A stretch of DNA of 14,095 nt from an uncultured Pseudomonadota bacterium (lineage in GTDB: Bacteria; Pseudomonadota; Gammaproteobacteria; Burkholderiales; Casimicrobiaceae), in the NCBI GenBank assembly GCA_937958295.1, contig CALFEY010000251.1, forward strand, positions 1-14,095, in the 5' to 3' direction. Under the pieces are notes generated by a model, which saw only the letters and a list, made by a program, of their open reading frames with translations, was not told where the DNA came from and searched no databases. The position numbers and the translations under genes were made by a program. Numbering within the stretch: the first letter of the stretch is position 1; each line of letters begins with the position of its first letter. Of this stretch, positions 1-6,949 are shown piece by piece.

Positions 1-381
1 GATCTGGCGCCGTTGGCCGACGAGATCGTTGCGGACACGGGCGCGCGCAATGCATGCGGGCGCTTCGACCTCATGGAGCTCGCGGTGTATCTCGAGTCCT
101 GCGCCGTGCTGGTCAGCAACGACAGCGCGCCGGTGCACGTCGCCGCGGCGATGGGCACCCCGGTGGTGGCCATCACGCGTCCCAACGTCGCGATGGAGTT
201 TGCCGCGGTCGGGCCCGGTCACCGCCAATGCCGGGTGGCGGCGTGCGCGCGCCCTTGCGAAGGCTTCAACCCGGAGCTCCGGAGCACGACGGTCGCGGTG
301 TGCCGCTGCATCCAGGCGATCACCGTCGAGCACGTCCTCGCCGAGGTCGTCGACGTGCTCGACGGCGGCGCGCGAGGATGA
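1..381 (+). CDS. Family 9 glycosyltransferase (heptosyltransferase-like), 3' end only
   Basis: This is the last 126 codons of a gene that begins upstream of the window; it ends in TGA. The visible part has the nucleotide-sugar-binding C-terminal signature of GT9 enzymes, VSNDSAPVHVAAAMGTPVVAI at segment residues 38-58. WaaF further along this window has the equivalent SNDSGLMHAAAA. GT9 enzymes transfer ADP-heptose or related sugars onto the LPS core at the inner face of the inner membrane. A cysteine-rich tail follows (C77, C82, C86, C101, C103 of the segment), in the position of the cysteine cluster near the end of WaaF. It ends 7 bp before the convergent membrane-protein gene, with no visible terminator between them. 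The family call is firm. Acceptor and donor cannot be told from this fragment; a WaaC/WaaQ-like enzyme or another core or O-antigen transferase is possible. Confidence 0.88.
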   Translation, partial: DLAPLADEIVADTGARNACGRFDLMELAVYLESCAVLVSNDSAPVHVAAAMGTPVVAITRPNVAMEFAAVGPGHRQCRVAACARPCEGFNPELRSTTVAVCRCIQAITVEHVLAEVVDVLDGGARG

Positions 382-388
382 GCGCGCG

Positions 389-2518
389 CTAGGGATCGAC
401 CGTGAGCCGCTCCACCACGATCCCGAGCCGTCGCGTATCCGCGCTGTGGCCCTCATCCTTGGGCACGAACACCGTGCTGCCGATGCGCAGGCGGGTGAGG
501 GGTTCGTCGAGCGGAATTTCGAAGCGGTAGGGTCCCTGCCGCAACACCTGGTCGAGGACCTGCCGCCCGTTCACGCCGAGCACGAGGCGCGTGCCCTTCG
601 GATTGATGACTTGCCCCGCGATCGTGAGCCGCGAGCCCGCGATGGGGCGCGCCGGCACCACCTCGGCCAGACCGTCAGTCCAGCGGCCGATGCGCTCGAG
701 GTCGTGAAAGCCCGCGAGTCGTAAGGAGAGCACGTCCTCCATCGACTGGCGCGGCTCGCTCACGAGATTGCGCCCGGAGAGGGACCGGTTGTCGGGAAGG
801 GGGGTCCACCACAGGCCGTCGCGGAAGTCGAGCGTGCAGAAGCCGTCGTCCAGCCCGTTGCGGCGCAGCCAATCGTCGAGTGCGGCGGCATAGCCCGGCC
901 GGTGGGGAGTCCACAATGCATCGCCCCATTTGGGCGGGATGAGCGACGAGTAGCCGTTGATGGTGGGAATGCGGAAGCGGCGCGCCACTTCCATCGCGTC
1001 GATCTGCAGGATGGTCGGATGATCCCGTCGCGGCGGAATGCCGTTGGGGGCGATCGCGAAGAACCGGCAGGCGGCGGGCGGAGGACCGATGGTCGCGGCG
1101 CGGACCGCGTCGGCGCGCGCATCGTAGACCACGCGACCGAAGTTGAGCTGCTCCACGATCAGCAATGCGAGCACGGCCCATACCAGCGGCCGTCGTCCCG
1201 GCGTGCGCCATGCACGCTCCAGGGCGAGGCCGATGAGCGCGAGCATCACGAGGTGCAGGATCATCTGCAGGCGGAACACCGCGCGAACGGCGCCGGCGCC
1301 CGGCACGAACGAGTAGATGAGTGCCCACAGCGACGAATCGCCCACCCTCAGCATGGCGAGCCAGCACAGGGGAACGAGCAGGGCGAAGCAGGTGATCGCC
1401 GTGTCTACCGTCGTGAAGTCGGTGTCCTTCGTATGGCAGGCCTTCACCATCCGGGTGGCATAGAGGGCGAGCACGACGAGGAACACCACGATCAATCCGG
1501 GTGGGAAGCCCAGCACGAGCTCGTTGCCGATCTCGCGGCCCGAGCGAGCGATGGCCTCGCCGAGCCCGCCCCACACGACGTTGGTGGTGCCGACGTTCAC
1601 GAAGTCCGCGATGGTGGGCAGAAGCGTGACCACTTCCGCCCATAGCCGGCCCGTCTGCGTGCGATAGACGGGAATGTAGGTCAGGAGGAAGGGCACGAGC
1701 GCCACAACGAAGACCACGCCGAGGCCCGCGAGGCCGGCACGGGCGGCCACGGCACGTGCGATAAAACCGCGGGCCTGCTGCCGGCGGCAGGCGAACTGCT
1801 GGACGCCGAACGCGCCGCCCCACAAGATGAGGAGGAAGACCGCAAACCACCCCATGTAGTAGCTCGTGTAGAGCAGCAGCGGGATGAAGATCGCCAGCGC
1901 CACCCCCGCGCGGTTGAAGCCCCGTCCCTGCGCGAGCGCCGCCACGAACCGCCATGCGAGCCCGAGGGCGATCGGCACGAAGCCCACCGCGTACAGGTTG
2001 ACGTGCATGCCTTTGAGCTGCGCGATGTTGGAGAACACCCAGGTGAGCGCGGCCACGATCGCGATGCCGGCGCCGAGGCCCACGATGCGGCGCAGGAACC
2101 ACAGGGCGCTGGCGTAGCCAATGGCGAAGATCACGCACAGCGTTGCAACGTACGCGGTGACCGGCCCCAGGCGCGCGAGCCGCAGCAAGACGTAGGGAAT
2201 CGCATAGAAAAGAAGTCCGTCGCTGTAGCCGAGCACGCCGGGCGCGGGATGGAAGAACGGCGGATCGCGCCACGCGGCATTGCCCTTGACGACCTGGAAC
2301 CAGTGTTCCAGCAGCGCCTGGATGAAGCGCGCGTCGCCAAGGTCGCCGGGGACGAGTGCGAGGCCGCTACGGAACACGGGCCAGAACTGGTAGAGCACGC
2401 CCACTGCGAAGGCCGCCACCGCCGCGATCGTCCACGTTGCGGAGAAGGGCATGGACGATCGGGGAAGGCCGTCGCCGCGGGAGTGGCGGGCGGTCGACGG
2501 GGTCAAGGCAAGACTCAT
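389..2518 (-). CDS. Polytopic membrane protein, probable GT-C-type glycosyltransferase
   Basis: The gene encodes 709 residues. Hydrophobic segments start near residue 28 and recur to about residue 460 (for example 28-46, 104-115, 120-143, 150-165, 175-193, 206-235, 263-283, 340-355, 373-390, 418-433, 446-456), followed by a long non-membrane tail of about 250 residues. The first extramembrane loop has an acidic PGDLGDARF motif at 57-65, where GT-C enzymes keep catalytic acidic residues, and RAVFRLQ lies at 412-418. GT-C enzymes use polyprenyl-phosphate sugars in the periplasm. The divergent neighbour encodes a polyprenyl-phosphate sugar synthase, which supports this role. The tail ends in DTRRLGIVVERL (694-705), a motif I associate with surface-glycan proteins. 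The start is uncertain: ATG at 2518 gives the longest form, but ATG at 2452 (Met23) lies just before the first membrane segment, and neither has a clear ribosome binding site. A YfhO-like membrane protein is the main alternative. Confidence 0.7.
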   Translation of the reverse strand: MSLALTPSTARHSRGDGLPRSSMPFSATWTIAAVAAFAVGVLYQFWPVFRSGLALVPGDLGDARFIQALLEHWFQVVKGNAAWRDPPFFHPAPGVLGYSDGLLFYAIPYVLLRLARLGPVTAYVATLCVIFAIGYASALWFLRRIVGLGAGIAIVAALTWVFSNIAQLKGMHVNLYAVGFVPIALGLAWRFVAALAQGRGFNRAGVALAIFIPLLLYTSYYMGWFAVFLLILWGGAFGVQQFACRRQQARGFIARAVAARAGLAGLGVVFVVALVPFLLTYIPVYRTQTGRLWAEVVTLLPTIADFVNVGTTNVVWGGLGEAIARSGREIGNELVLGFPPGLIVVFLVVLALYATRMVKACHTKDTDFTTVDTAITCFALLVPLCWLAMLRVGDSSLWALIYSFVPGAGAVRAVFRLQMILHLVMLALIGLALERAWRTPGRRPLVWAVLALLIVEQLNFGRVVYDARADAVRAATIGPPPAACRFFAIAPNGIPPRRDHPTILQIDAMEVARRFRIPTINGYSSLIPPKWGDALWTPHRPGYAAALDDWLRRNGLDDGFCTLDFRDGLWWTPLPDNRSLSGRNLVSEPRQSMEDVLSLRLAGFHDLERIGRWTDGLAEVVPARPIAGSRLTIAGQVINPKGTRLVLGVNGRQVLDQVLRQGPYRFEIPLDEPLTRLRIGSTVFVPKDEGHSADTRRLGIVVERLTVDP

Positions 2519-2563
2519 GTGGTGTGCGAGGGATGTCGTGCGTTTGGACGCGGCGGAGTTTGG

Positions 2564-2587
2564 GGCAATCGAGAACGCTTGGCAATC
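2564..2587. repeat. Direct repeat GGCAATC in the divergent promoter region
   Basis: The 125-bp gap between the GT-C-like gene and the GT2-methyltransferase gene (2519-2643) holds two copies of GGCAATC, at 2564-2570 and 2581-2587, 17 bp apart. Each has TTGG or a close variant just upstream. On the minus strand, TTGCCA (2585-2580) followed after 17 bp by CAAACT is a weak candidate promoter for the membrane-protein gene. On the plus strand, TACTAT at 2594-2599 resembles a -10 box, but I find no matching -35. The copies could be a regulator site or chance; the region is visibly less GC-rich than its surroundings. Confidence 0.3.
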
Positions 2588-2643
2588 AACGGTTACTATG
2601 CGCGAGGACCCGGGCCTGCCACCCTCAAAAGCGCCAAAGGCTC

Positions 2644-4296
2644 ATGTCGTCGAACACGCTCATCTTCACCACGACCTATAACGAGCGCGCCAACATCGGC
2701 CCGCTCATCGACCAGATCGTGGCGGTGGCTCCCGCGGCCGATCTACTGGTCGTGGACGACAACTCGCCCGACGGCACCTGGGATGTCCTCGAGGAGAAGC
2801 GGCAACTTCATCCGCAGCTGCGCTGCGTGAAGCGGCCGCGCAAGCTCGGCATCGGCAGTGCGCACAAGTACGCCCTCCTATATGCGATGCGCGAGGGTTA
2901 CCGCACGCTCGTGACCATGGACGCGGATTTTTCCCATAGCCCGGCATCGATTCCCGCGCTCCTTGCGGCTCATGGTCCGGGCACGTTCGTCACCGGCTCG
3001 CGCTATTGCGCAGGAGGGCGCAGCGACTACACGGGCTATCGCAATGCGGTGAGCCGACTCGGCAACGTCGCGGCGCGCATTGCCGTGGGGACGCGCCTGC
3101 GCGAGCTCACCACGTATTTTCGCGTGTTCGACGTGGACACGCTGCGCCGGCTGCCGCTGCGGATGGTGGCGGCGAGCGGCTACAGCTACGGCGTGGAGCT
3201 CATCCGCTGCCTGCGCGGCGCGGGTGTCGAGCTGCGCGAGGTACCGATCCACTTCGTCGACCGCACGCACGGTGCCTCCAAGATCCCGCGCATGCAAGTG
3301 CTGTGGAGCGCAATCGACCTCGCGAAGCTCATGGCGCGCCGACTGCTGCGTGGGCAGACGCGCGAGCCGGATGTTCCGGCAAGCGATGCGTGTGTGGCGT
3401 GCGGCGATCGCGTCCTGGCGATGAAGCACTTCGGCAGCGCGCCTGACGTCACGGGTACACCGGCCCCCGCGCCTTCGGCAGCGTATCGATGCACGGCGGT
3501 CGGCACGCGCCGCTACCCGCCGGTGTACGTGTGCCTGCGCTGCGGACTCGAGCAGGTGCCGGCGAGCCTCGTGCCTGCCGACCTCGAGGCACGCTACGCC
3601 GACGTGGAGGATCCAGACTATCTTGCCAACGCGACGGCGCGCGCGCGGACATTCCACCATGCGTTCGACCGGATCGCAGCGCAGCTGCCATCCGCGCCCG
3701 GGCGCCTTCTCGACGTGGGTGCCTATTGCGGGCTGTTCGTGGCCGAGGCGACCCGGCGGGGGTGGACTGCGACCGGCGTGGAGCCCTCGCGCTGGGCCGC
3801 CGCGTACGCGCGCGACACGCTGGGCCAGAACGTGCTCACCGGCGAGCTCCAGACGTGCCGCGCCGCCTTAGCGCCGCCCTACGACGTGGTGACGGCATGG
3901 GACGTGCTCGAGCACGTCCGCGATCCCCATCGCTTCGTCGCGGCGTGCGCCGACATGCTCGCCCCGGGCGGCACGCTGTGCCTGTCCACGCTCGACGTAT
4001 CCTCCGTCTACGCCCGCGCGCTGCGCACCCGTTGGCCATGGCTCATGGACATGCATATCGTGTACTTCGACCGCGCCACCGTTGCCGATATGCTGTCGTG
4101 CCATGGCTTCGAGCTCGTGCACGTGTCGCCCTATCGCCACTACGCGCGTGCGGCCTACGCACTGCGCGGCATCGCGCCGTCCTTGCCGCGGCCGTTGGCC
4201 GCGTCTCTGCGCGGGATTGCCGCGGTCCTGCCGTCGCCGTCGCTCGTGCCCGTCGCGCTCGGCGACATCAAGCTCTTCGTGGCGCGCAAGCGGTAG
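2644..4296 (+). CDS. Bifunctional polyprenyl-phosphate sugar synthase (GT2) / SAM-dependent methyltransferase
   Basis: The product has 550 residues in two enzyme domains. Residues 5-235 are a DPM1-like GT2 fold: TTYNER at 10-15, VVDDNSPDGT at 36-45, the metal-binding DAD at 93-95 in MDADFSH, and GSRY at 118-121. Such enzymes transfer a sugar from a nucleotide donor to polyprenyl phosphate at the cytoplasmic face. No membrane helices follow, as in the soluble DPM1 type. A linker carries two CxxC pairs (C250/C253 and C297/C300) that look like a zinc ribbon. Residues 350-500 are a class I methyltransferase, with LLDVGAYCG (355-363), acidic E380 and WDVLEHV (419-425). The start is the ATG at 2644, just before the conserved TTYNER strand, with only a weak AAAGG four bases upstream. 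The next gene follows after 27 bp. Sugar and methyl acceptor are unknown. Confidence 0.9.
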   Translation: MSSNTLIFTTTYNERANIGPLIDQIVAVAPAADLLVVDDNSPDGTWDVLEEKRQLHPQLRCVKRPRKLGIGSAHKYALLYAMREGYRTLVTMDADFSHSPASIPALLAAHGPGTFVTGSRYCAGGRSDYTGYRNAVSRLGNVAARIAVGTRLRELTTYFRVFDVDTLRRLPLRMVAASGYSYGVELIRCLRGAGVELREVPIHFVDRTHGASKIPRMQVLWSAIDLAKLMARRLLRGQTREPDVPASDACVACGDRVLAMKHFGSAPDVTGTPAPAPSAAYRCTAVGTRRYPPVYVCLRCGLEQVPASLVPADLEARYADVEDPDYLANATARARTFHHAFDRIAAQLPSAPGRLLDVGAYCGLFVAEATRRGWTATGVEPSRWAAAYARDTLGQNVLTGELQTCRAALAPPYDVVTAWDVLEHVRDPHRFVAACADMLAPGGTLCLSTLDVSSVYARALRTRWPWLMDMHIVYFDRATVADMLSCHGFELVHVSPYRHYARAAYALRGIAPSLPRPLAASLRGIAAVLPSPSLVPVALGDIKLFVARKR

Positions 4297-4323
4297 TCCG
4301 GCGGCCGCCGTCCACGCCCCGGC

Positions 4324-5259
4324 ATGATCTCCGTGCGCACGCTTGCCCTGTTCGTCCTGCGCCTCGCCGTGGTCGTGGGCATCTTCGTCCTCATCGCGCG
4401 CCAGGTCGATCCGGCCGCGATGCTGGCGGCCGCCACGCCGGGACTGGCGCTTGCGGCGCTCGTGGCGGCGGCTTTCACGGTGATTCAGACGGGCGTCAAC
4501 ACTTGGCGCTGGGCGTGGCTCGGCCGCCACCTGCCGCAGCGGCCGCCGCTCGCGCCGAGCTTCTTCGCCTATTCCGAGGGCCTGTTCGTGAACCAGGTCC
4601 TGCCGTCGTTCGTGGGCGGCGATGCCCTGCGCGTGGCCCGCTGGCGCGAGTGGGGCGTGTTGCTGGGCGATGCCATCACCTCCGTGCTGGCGGATCGGCT
4701 CTACGGCGTGCTCGGGGCCGCGTGCCTGGCGAGCGTGGCCGTGGCCTTGCTCTGGACGGTGGCCGATGCGCGCGCGTGGCTGGCGGTGATCGCGGCGACG
4801 CTCGCGGCGGGGGTCGTTGCCTTGGTCGTGCTCGGCGCCGGGGCCATGCGCGCGGCGGGCGGATGGATGCCGCGTCGGCCACGCATGCTGCGTTCGGTCG
4901 TCGCGCGCCTCGCGCGCCTGCGCATCACGCGCGGCGATGCCGGACTGTGCCTCTCCACGGCGCTTGTCGGCCACACGCTCGCCGGTTGCGGGGCTCTCGT
5001 CGTCGCGCGCGCGCTGGAGATCGACGTGCCCGCGAGCATCATCGTCTTCGGCACGGCCCTCGTAATGCTGCTGACGATGGTGCCCCTCACCCTCGCCGGC
5101 TGGGGGGTGCGCGAAGCCGGCTACCTGGTGCTACTGGCGCCATTCGGCGTGCCGCCCGAGAAGGCGATCCTGCTCGGCATCGTCATCGGCCTCCAGGGCA
5201 TCATCGCCGCCCTCATCGGCGGTGTGTCGCTGCTCCTCCGCCTTGCGGTGCCGAAATGA
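4324..5259 (+). CDS. Flippase-like integral membrane protein (LPG synthase TM / UPF0104 family)
   Basis: The product has 311 residues, almost all in hydrophobic segments (about 7-25, 38-55, 127-146, 152-172, 208-228, 237-256, 264-273, 282-306). It shows the family hallmarks NQVLPSFVGGDALR (90-103), DRLYG (124-128) and LAGWGVREAG (258-267). This family (PF03706) covers the membrane domain of lysylphosphatidylglycerol synthase and stand-alone proteins such as archaeal AglD, often found in glycan clusters and annotated as flippase-like. The cytoplasmic aminoacyl-transferase domain of MprF is absent, so lipid lysinylation is unlikely. The stop codon overlaps the next start (ATGA at 5256-5259), implying translational coupling with the ligase-like gene. 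Between a polyprenyl-phosphate sugar synthase and a ligase, a role in handling a lipid-linked sugar is a fair inference, but the substrate is not shown. Confidence 0.85.
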   Translation: MISVRTLALFVLRLAVVVGIFVLIARQVDPAAMLAAATPGLALAALVAAAFTVIQTGVNTWRWAWLGRHLPQRPPLAPSFFAYSEGLFVNQVLPSFVGGDALRVARWREWGVLLGDAITSVLADRLYGVLGAACLASVAVALLWTVADARAWLAVIAATLAAGVVALVVLGAGAMRAAGGWMPRRPRMLRSVVARLARLRITRGDAGLCLSTALVGHTLAGCGALVVARALEIDVPASIIVFGTALVMLLTMVPLTLAGWGVREAGYLVLLAPFGVPPEKAILLGIVIGLQGIIAALIGGVSLLLRLAVPK

Positions 5260-6542
5260 TGAACCGGCCGGATGCACCGCACGGCATGCCGGCGGCGGCC
5301 GTTGCGTGGCTCGGTGTCACGCTCTTCCTTCTCACCGCCGATCACCTGGCGCTTGACCTGGGGGGGATCAAGGTCAAGGTCGGCTACGCCTTCGTGCTGG
5401 GACTGTGGCTGTTCGGTCCGCGCGAGATGCTGGCGGTGGCGCGCGACGCCCTGGCGCGGCTGCCGCGCTGGCCGTGGCTGGTGCTCTTGCCCATCCTCGT
5501 GTCCGTGGCGCTTTCGCACAACCTGCGCAGCTCCCTGCTGTGGCTCGCGTGGCTGGGCTTCGACGGCGTCACCGTGCTCACGGTGTATGCCTTCGCGCAA
5601 GCGCAGCGCTTCGGCGAGCGCGAAGTGCGCCGCGCGGCCACGATCGGTACGGCGCTGGTCGCGACGTCCGGGCTCGTGCAGTTCGCGGCGATCTTTCTGC
5701 TCGACCATCCCATCCTCGATCCGCAGGTCCACCTCGGCGTCTATCGTCTGAACGGGGCGTCCGGCTGGCCGCACTTCCTCGCCATCTACACCTTCCTGCT
5801 GGTCCCGCTCGTGGTGGCGGGGACGCTGTCGCGCGCGCAGCTCGCGGTGCTCGCCGCGATCCTCTTCGTCCTCGCCATGTCCACGGCCAAGATCGCGTGG
5901 CTCCTGGCCGGAGGCCTCGTGTTCGTGCTGCTGCTGCTGCGCCGGGCGCGGCCGCTCTTGCCCGCGCTGGTGGTGGCGGCGCCGCTCGCCATCGCGGCGC
6001 TGCTCGTGCCGCTGCCCTCGCGCGATGGCGGGACCCTGAGCGGCGCCGACCGCCTGGCGCGCTACGCCGGCGGCGCGCTCGAGTCCACGTCGATCCGCGA
6101 CCGGTTAATGATCGGGGAAATGGGTCTCGCGGTGTTCGCGCGCTATCCCTGGTTCGGCGTCGGCCCTCGCGCGTACGAGACCTACGTGTGGACCCGCTTC
6201 GACGCAGAGCTGCCGGGCCGCAACAAGCTCGACGTGGAGGGCAAGGTCGCGGCCAAGCACGAGAACATCTGGATCGAGTTCCTGACCGAGCTCGGCGTGC
6301 CCGCCACCGCCGGGCTTCTGGCCATCCTGGTCCGCGCGCTTTGGGTGCCGGGCTGGCGCTTCGCCAATGCGCTGCACGCCGGGGCGTGGAGCGCCCTATT
6401 GCTCTACTTCACGGTGAGCGGGATGCTGTCCCAGACCGGCCTCTTGACGCTCGTGTACGCGGTCTTCGGCCTCTACTTCCACGCGCGGTCGTTGCCGCCT
6501 AGTGCAGGGGCCCCGACGATGCGGGCATCACTACCGCCGTGA
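5256..6542 (+). CDS. O-antigen ligase / polymerase family membrane protein (WaaL/Wzy_C-like)
   Basis: The product has 428 residues with many membrane segments and one large hydrophilic loop (about 252-345). That loop and its edges carry the Wzy_C/WaaL pattern: RDRLMIGEMGLAVFARYPWFG at about 281-301, GVGPRAYETY (301-310) and KHENIWIEFLTELG (334-347), whose histidine (H335) sits where ligases have an essential residue. WaaL enzymes transfer O-antigen from undecaprenyl diphosphate to lipid A-core on the periplasmic side. Related proteins polymerise O-units or glycosylate proteins, and the families cannot be separated from sequence alone. The start is the ATG at 5256 that overlaps the upstream stop; a second ATG follows at 5259. 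The reading frame is open far upstream, but that part is out of frame with the flippase-like gene and is not coding. The last 44 bp overlap the convergent NTF2-like gene tail to tail. Confidence 0.85.
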   Translation: MMNRPDAPHGMPAAAVAWLGVTLFLLTADHLALDLGGIKVKVGYAFVLGLWLFGPREMLAVARDALARLPRWPWLVLLPILVSVALSHNLRSSLLWLAWLGFDGVTVLTVYAFAQAQRFGEREVRRAATIGTALVATSGLVQFAAIFLLDHPILDPQVHLGVYRLNGASGWPHFLAIYTFLLVPLVVAGTLSRAQLAVLAAILFVLAMSTAKIAWLLAGGLVFVLLLLRRARPLLPALVVAAPLAIAALLVPLPSRDGGTLSGADRLARYAGGALESTSIRDRLMIGEMGLAVFARYPWFGVGPRAYETYVWTRFDAELPGRNKLDVEGKVAAKHENIWIEFLTELGVPATAGLLAILVRALWVPGWRFANALHAGAWSALLLYFTVSGMLSQTGLLTLVYAVFGLYFHARSLPPSAGAPTMRASLPP

Positions 6543-6930
6543 CCGGCGAGGCGTGATGGCAGACGATGCGCCAGCCGGAGGGCGTGCGCATGAACACGTT
6601 GGTGGCAGCCGCCGCGCCGCGGGCGGTGCCGTCGGCGGAGTAGACCTGCTCGATGGCCGACTGCATGGCGAGCCCCACGGTATCCATGGCCACCACGTGC
6701 TCGAGGCGGAAGCGGAGCTTGGCGTCGCCGCTGAAGATCTGCTCCCACGCCGTGCGGACGGCGTCGTAGCCCACCACCCGCGCGCCGCCGGGATGTACGC
6801 ACACGATCTCCTCGTCGTCGGCCCAGGTGGCCATCATGGCGTCGATGTCCTGCGCCTCGAACGCCTGGTAGAACGCCACCGAGGCGTCGTGCGGCGAGGT
6901 GAAGATCGGAGGCGTGCGGGCCTTGGCCAT
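6499..6930 (-). CDS. NTF2-like / SnoaL-like domain protein
   Basis: The product has 143 residues and no signal peptide or membrane segment. The helix FYQAFEAQDIDAMMATWADD (20-39), then HPGGARVVGYDAVRTAWEQIF (46-66), and the ending NVFMRTPSGWRIVCHHASPV (111-130) follow the cone-shaped alpha+beta barrel pattern of the NTF2/SnoaL superfamily (DUF4440/SnoaL_3-like). Members range from small-molecule enzymes to binding proteins, and no specific activity can be given. It lies 19 bp after the waaF stop on the same strand and is probably the last gene of the ilvE operon. Its 3' end runs 44 bp into the convergent ligase-like gene. No Shine-Dalgarno sequence is visible before the ATG at 6930. Confidence 0.8.
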   Translation of the reverse strand: MAKARTPPIFTSPHDASVAFYQAFEAQDIDAMMATWADDEEIVCVHPGGARVVGYDAVRTAWEQIFSGDAKLRFRLEHVVAMDTVGLAMQSAIEQVYSADGTARGAAAATNVFMRTPSGWRIVCHHASPVTAVVMPASSGPLH

Positions 6931-6949
6931 GGGGGAGCGGTGGGTGACC

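Noticed and set aside
675..2273. Second long minus-strand frame inside the GT-C-like gene
   Set aside because: Arginine-rich shadow frame without membrane segments or motifs, while the other frame gives coherent membrane helices.
3489..5255. Open frame running upstream of the ligase-like start for about 590 codons
   Set aside because: It overlaps the methyltransferase and flippase-like genes in another frame and reads as arginine/alanine-rich low-complexity sequence. The real protein begins at the ATG overlapping the upstream stop.
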